Shown here: positions 47,601 through 50,793 of the stretch, piece after piece
Position numbering within the stretch: the first letter of the stretch is position 1
Layout: every line of letters begins with the position of its first letter
DNA from: Mycobacteriales bacterium
GTDB lineage: Bacteria; Actinomycetota; Actinomycetes; Mycobacteriales; SCTD01
NCBI GenBank assembly: GCA_030447385.1
Contig: JAUJOY010000008.1
Coordinates: 72,211 to 123,003, forward strand
Length of the DNA: 50,793 nucleotides
Reading direction: 5' to 3'
Notes under the pieces: generated by a model
What the model saw: only the letters and a program-made list of their open reading frames with translations
Told to the model about the DNA's origin: nothing
The model's database searches: none
Translations under genes and position numbers: made by a program

Positions 47601-50535
47601 CGCCGGTGAAGCTCAGGCTCTGGCCCTGCCCCCAGACGTCGCCCAGCCGTTCGCGGATCTCGCGGGACCTCGAGGCGTAGCGCACGCCGCGGGAGAACGC
47701 GGGCAGCATCGTGCACACCGGCGCGTGCTCGCTGTAGGCCTGCCCCAGCTCGGCGGAGAGTGGGTAGCGCTCGGCGAGGTTCAGCCCCCGGAAGTGCGCC
47801 CACGCGCAGGGGATGATCCCGCTGTGGAACCAGTAGAGGTAGGCGAGCCGGCTGTACAGCCGCATGGCGAGGAAGTCGCTGTCCCGGCCGGCGGGTGAGC
47901 GCCGTCCGGTGGTGAGCCGGGGCAGCAGCGTGTGTCCCGCCTGCACCGCGATCTCCCACAGCAGGCGCAGCACCAGCACGACGGTGCTGCGCGGCACCGG
48001 CCGCCCGAGCAGCGCCACCGCACCCTCGAGCTGCCTCTTGGCCGTGGGAATGTCGCCCTGCTTGAACGCGAGGTCGCCGAGCTTCCCGTCCAGCGCCGCA
48101 GCGGCGCCGGCCCCGGAGCCCGGTGCGCCGGGCCGGTGGTCGAGCAGGAGCCGGGCCCGGGCGAGCTGCGTCTCGGCCTCCCCGTAGATGCCCTGCAGGG
48201 TGAGCACGTCGCCCAGCCCCTCGGCGATGCGCCGCCGCAGCGGCAGGTCCTCGTCCTCGACCAACTGCTCGGCCATCCGGTAGTGCACGACGGCAGCGTC
48301 CAGCGCGTGCCGCGTGCGTGACAGCTCGGCTGCGGCAAGGGCGTGCGGCAGCGCCTCCGCACCGCGTCCGGCGGCGTCGAGGTGGTAGGCCAGCTCGAAC
48401 ACCGAGCCGCCCTCGTCCGGCGGGGGCAGCGCGTCGGCGGCCCGGCTGTGCAGCTCGCGGCGGTGGCTGCCCGGCAACCGGTCCAGCAACGCCTCGCGGA
48501 TCTTGTCGTGGAAGAAGGAGCACCGGCCGGTCCGCTCGTCCACCCACAGCAGTCGGCGCCGCCGCGCGTCCTCGAGGATCGCGGCGGCGCCGGAAGTCTG
48601 GCCGGACAGGCGAACCGCCGTCTCCACGTCGAACTGCTTTCCGAGGACGGCGCCGATGCTCAGCAGCTCCAGGGCGTCGTCGGGCAGCAGCTCGATCCGC
48701 CGCACCAGGAAGGGCGCCGACCGGCGTGCGGTCTGGACGTCCTTGACAGCGGTTCCGTCGAACTCCCAGGAGCGCTGACCGCGTACCAGCGCGCCGCCCT
48801 CGACCAGGCCGCGCAGCACCGCCGCCCCCATGAACGGGCTGCCGTCGGCGAGGCGCGCCACGGCCTCCACCGCCTCGTCGGGCAGCGGACCGGCCATCGA
48901 CTCCGCGAGCAGGGACATCGCGGTTGGCGAAAGGCCGCCGAGGCGGACGACCCGCGCCGACGCGATGGCGCGCAGTGGATGCTCCGCCGGCACCTCCTCC
49001 GAACGGAACGCCGCGATCACCCCGAGGGTGGAGCCCGCCTCGGAGAGGCTGGCGAGCAGCCGCACCGTCAGCGTGTCGGCCCACTGGCAGTCGTCGAGGA
49101 CGAGCAGCACCGGCCGCTCGGCCGTGGCGACGGAGCGCAGCAGCGTACGAAGTGCGCTGAGGCTGCGCTGCTCCCCGAACTGCTCGGGCCCGCTGTCTGG
49201 CTGCGCGGCGACCCCGAGCAGCGGTCCGAGCGCCGGCAGGACTCGAACGACCTCCGGCGCGACGTCGGCCACCGCGGCCGCGAGCACGTCCGCCGCCGCG
49301 AGGTCGTTGCCCAGCAGGGCGACGAGGTCGTCGGCGACGCCGTTCAGCATGGTGAACGGGCGCTGCGCCCCCTGCGCGACGCCCTGGCCATGCAGGACCG
49401 CGACCCCCGACCGGCGCGCCCGCTGGGCGACCTCCGTGAGCAGCCGGCTCTTCCCACCACCGGACTCGGCCTCGAGCAGGGTCAGTCCGCCGGACCCGTC
49501 GGCCCCTTCCTGGACCAGCTCGAGCAGGGTGGTCAGCTCGCTCTCCCGGCCCACGAAGGCCGGGTCGGTGAGGCTGTGGCGCGAGTCCAGGCGACCGATC
49601 ACGAGGGCAGGATCGGGATCGCCTGCCTCCATCGCCGCCAGCAGCGCGGCGAGGTCAGCAGCCACGGCAGCCGCCGACTGGTAGCGCTCGGCCGGCTCCT
49701 TACGCAGCAGCCGCTGCACGAGGGCGTCCAACGAGCGCGGAACAGGAGCGCCGGCCGCACGCAACTCGGGCACCGGCATGCTCAGATGCTGGCGCAGCAG
49801 GTCACCCACGGCCGTTCCGGGGAACGGCGCCGACCCGGTCACGCACTCGTACAGCAGCACCCCGAGCGCGTAGAGGTCGGACCGCTCGTCGACGGGTGCG
49901 GCCAGCAGGCCGGCCGCCTCGGGCGCCAGGTAGCGCACGGTCCCGACGAGGTCGTCGCGGATCGACTCGTCCAGCAACGAGCTGCGGGCGAAGCCGAAGT
50001 CGACCAGGGTGACCGTCTGGCGCGGGTCGTCGCCGTCGACGATCACGTTGGCGGGCTTCACGTCGCGGTGGCAGATCCCGGCGTCGTGGGCGGTGCCCAG
50101 CGCCTCCGCGAGGGCTACGCCGATCCGCATCGCCGTCAGCACCGGCAGTGGGCCGCGTGCCAGCAGCGCCGACAGCGGCGTACCCGGGATGTAGGGCTGC
50201 ACCAGGTAGATGCCGTCGGCCGAGAAGCCGAAGTCGTGCAGGCCGGGGAGCCCGCGCTCGGAGAGCCGACGCAGGACCACGCTCTCGTGCTCGAGGCGCA
50301 GCCGGGCCGCGGCATGCATGGCCGCGGAAGCGATGGCCTTGACGACCACCGGACGCTGCGTGGCGGTGTCGTGGGCGAGAAACGTCTCGACACCGTTCCC
50401 GATCTTCAGCGTCCGGTCAAGCAGGTATCGGTCGTCGATCATCGACGAGCCGGGACGCTGCGGGGCAGCCCCGGCGGTGGGCGAGAGATCAACCGAGCCA
50501 GCCGCGCCCGTTGACGCCAGAGCCACCTCCGTCAT
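44617..50535 (-). CDS. Giant kinase-STAND ATPase-TPR-GAF-PAS-GGDEF-EAL signalling protein
   Basis: The product has about 1,972 residues. In order: a Ser/Thr kinase (about 35-300; VVVKAI lysine, HRDVKPAN near 156, LVDFGFA); a PknK-like AAA/STAND ATPase (Walker A ESGGGKS near 360, Walker B LLVLDDCQWAD near 477); a helical TPR-like region (about 710-1245); GAF (about 1265-1411); PAS (about 1415-1525); GGDEF intact near 1617, with the inhibitory site RPAD five residues before it; and EAL with EALIRW near 1742, LEITE, LDDFGTGYS, KVDRSFV and AEGVEE. Both cyclase and phosphodiesterase sites look competent. The glycine loop of the kinase is partly degenerate. No transmembrane helix is evident. The ATG at 50535 or at 50616 may be the start. 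This would couple a kinase and a nucleotide switch to c-di-GMP turnover. Confidence 0.92.
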   Translation of the reverse strand: MTEVALASTGAAGSVDLSPTAGAAPQRPGSSMIDDRYLLDRTLKIGNGVETFLAHDTATQRPVVVKAIASAAMHAAARLRLEHESVVLRRLSERGLPGLHDFGFSADGIYLVQPYIPGTPLSALLARGPLPVLTAMRIGVALAEALGTAHDAGICHRDVKPANVIVDGDDPRQTVTLVDFGFARSSLLDESIRDDLVGTVRYLAPEAAGLLAAPVDERSDLYALGVLLYECVTGSAPFPGTAVGDLLRQHLSMPVPELRAAGAPVPRSLDALVQRLLRKEPAERYQSAAAVAADLAALLAAMEAGDPDPALVIGRLDSRHSLTDPAFVGRESELTTLLELVQEGADGSGGLTLLEAESGGGKSRLLTEVAQRARRSGVAVLHGQGVAQGAQRPFTMLNGVADDLVALLGNDLAAADVLAAAVADVAPEVVRVLPALGPLLGVAAQPDSGPEQFGEQRSLSALRTLLRSVATAERPVLLVLDDCQWADTLTVRLLASLSEAGSTLGVIAAFRSEEVPAEHPLRAIASARVVRLGGLSPTAMSLLAESMAGPLPDEAVEAVARLADGSPFMGAAVLRGLVEGGALVRGQRSWEFDGTAVKDVQTARRSAPFLVRRIELLPDDALELLSIGAVLGKQFDVETAVRLSGQTSGAAAILEDARRRRLLWVDERTGRCSFFHDKIREALLDRLPGSHRRELHSRAADALPPPDEGGSVFELAYHLDAAGRGAEALPHALAAAELSRTRHALDAAVVHYRMAEQLVEDEDLPLRRRIAEGLGDVLTLQGIYGEAETQLARARLLLDHRPGAPGSGAGAAAALDGKLGDLAFKQGDIPTAKRQLEGAVALLGRPVPRSTVVLVLRLLWEIAVQAGHTLLPRLTTGRRSPAGRDSDFLAMRLYSRLAYLYWFHSGIIPCAWAHFRGLNLAERYPLSAELGQAYSEHAPVCTMLPAFSRGVRYASRSREIRERLGDVWGQGQSLSFTGVTLYAATRYESAAGACREAGRLLERTGDRWEVNTAGWNLAKCLHRQGDLRSAAETAQRVITAAQGIGDAASAGISLSVLAHATGGQVDAGLIAAELARGSADAHTACELHMAEGLRLLGAGQVDEAVSRLADGMALARRARLRQEYIAPVYAWYATALRRLVEATPAHSPGLRATRLRAARRAVRRARRWAFSYANNQPHALREAGLLASLAGRPRRAMRLLTRSIEVAGRQGARYEQALSRLARAEVSAANGSSGAEVDVARAMVQALEVPAPEVAAPHGAEPTLSVFDRFSTLLDVGRTITAAGSRAAVDAAVRESVLTLLRGERCQLVQLTRAGSSVAGGCLDEGSRTLVARAVRVGGPVVTSGSAADESESLLLSDLRCALAAPITVHGETVACFYVTSRHLGDLFGEQERQLAALIATLAGAAYEHLAGSEDRFRSLAQNSSDVLTLVDGDGLVSYQSDAVSRIFALPAASLVGKPVTDWVHPSDLSRFSDAMAEAAAGSGVRLECRFRHADGSYRFAETAITDMRNQPTVAALVLNTRDITERRRLEDELRERALHDDLTGLANRALFLDRARRALVRSRGAGGTAAIAFLDLDDFKAVNDTHGHAIGDELLCSIASRLTSCVRPADTVARLGGDEFALLLEDADLESATQVVERILTAAAAPVHLHSVDLVVGTSVGLVLAHGSDVTPDQLLAQADKAMYAAKALGKGRYSVYEPAMGTGCEQRSRLRLDLENALTREEFRLHYQPIMDLRTEARVGFEALIRWQHPDRGLLDPADFIEYAEQSPQIAGIGSWVLACATRASAHLGPAHMSVNVSARQIQHPSFVPSVTDALAGAGLAPSRLILEITETCGVSDTRGTVAKLEQLRGLGVQIALDDFGTGYSPLSYLRELPLDYLKVDRSFVRGMVTSPEDAAIVRGIVDLAHALGLRAVAEGVEETAQRDLLREMGCDLAQGYLWLRPCSLEDLVTATGLPRPRLATGVDQATVES

Positions 50536-50748
50536 CGCAGCCCGCCGTCCCAGGGAAGGACGGCTGGTCCGCCCTCCCGTGGCGCAAGTGTGCGGGCCGA
50601 TCCTCCGATCGCCCATAGCCCTTCAGGATGCTTTGTCACTAGTCACGGCGGTTGATCGTGCGGATTTGTCCTGGCTGTTGGCTGCCGATGCGAGGCTGCT
50701 GGTGGGGAGGTGCGACCGCCCGGGCTCCTGACTAGGCTGCGGATCCCG

Positions 50749-50793
50749 GGAGGGCTCGCCTAGTGGCCGATGGCGGCGGTCTTGAAAACCGCT
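50749..50793 (+). tRNA. tRNA-Ser(UGA), 5' part, cut by the window end
   Basis: The 5' acceptor strand GGAGGGC is followed by the D arm GCCTAGTGGCCGATGGC. The anticodon stem GCGGT/ACCGC closes a seven-base loop CTTGAAA with anticodon TGA, which reads serine UCA codons. The variable arm, T arm and 3' end lie beyond the window. A TAGGCT box at 50733-50738 could be its -10 element. Confidence 0.88.

Noticed and set aside
48343-50514. Plus-strand open frame of 723 codons opposite the giant kinase gene
   Set aside because: It is rich in arginine, glutamine and histidine without any domain, and lies wholly opposite the kinase and ATPase domains. Long open frames opposite real genes are expected at this GC content.

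Overview
The window is chromosomal DNA of a very GC-rich actinobacterium. Genes are dense, GTG starts are frequent, codon third positions are strongly G/C, and several marker genes are actinobacterial: bldG with its anti-sigma partner, the proteasome activator bpa, DUF5926, DUF4446 and an SCO6745-type protein. I cannot name the genus. I see no phage, insertion sequence, plasmid or CRISPR array.

Left part (1-18 kb). topA, a class I methyltransferase, hppA (K+-independent type proton pyrophosphatase), the anti-sigma gene apgA, bldG and an MrfA-type helicase follow an order that I recall from the bldG region of Streptomyces. Two inserts interrupt it. One is an LPxTG cell-wall surface protein between the methyltransferase and hppA. 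The other, between bldG and the helicase, holds a cupredoxin lipoprotein, two decayed ferritin-like genes and a four-helix membrane protein. After the helicase come a class E sortase and a secreted FN3-like protein.

Middle part (17-38 kb). These are mostly intact housekeeping and metabolic genes: an NrtR-type Nudix regulator; a plus-strand run of Fpg/Nei glycosylase, flavin disulfide oxidoreductase, glycerophosphodiesterase and DUF5926; arginine deiminase; a heme-oxygenase-like diiron (HDO) protein divergent from an SDR; larB-larC for the nickel-pincer cofactor; DUF4446-pheA-serS-HAD hydrolase; bpa; a cysteine-desulfurase-like protein; an isochorismatase-like hydrolase; a quinone reductase; a thioesterase; and an M15 peptidase.

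Right part (38.8-50.7 kb). A patatin and an acyltransferase are followed by a signalling island. Two SpoIIE/RsbU-type PP2C phosphatases are transcribed divergently. Converging on them is a gene for a roughly 1,970-residue protein that joins a Ser/Thr kinase, a STAND-like ATPase, a TPR-type region, GAF, PAS, GGDEF and EAL. The kinase, ATPase, cyclase and phosphodiesterase signatures all look intact. This is the most interesting object here. The window ends inside a tRNA-Ser(UGA).

Three things recur. First, two copies of a palindromic intergenic element share stem and loop (15291-15348 and 36580-36637). Second, three convergent gene pairs end in a shared CTAG, each strand using TAG. Third, frame breaks in the methyltransferase, the ferritin pair and one PP2C gene all look like lost G or C bases, which leaves assembly error and real decay both open.
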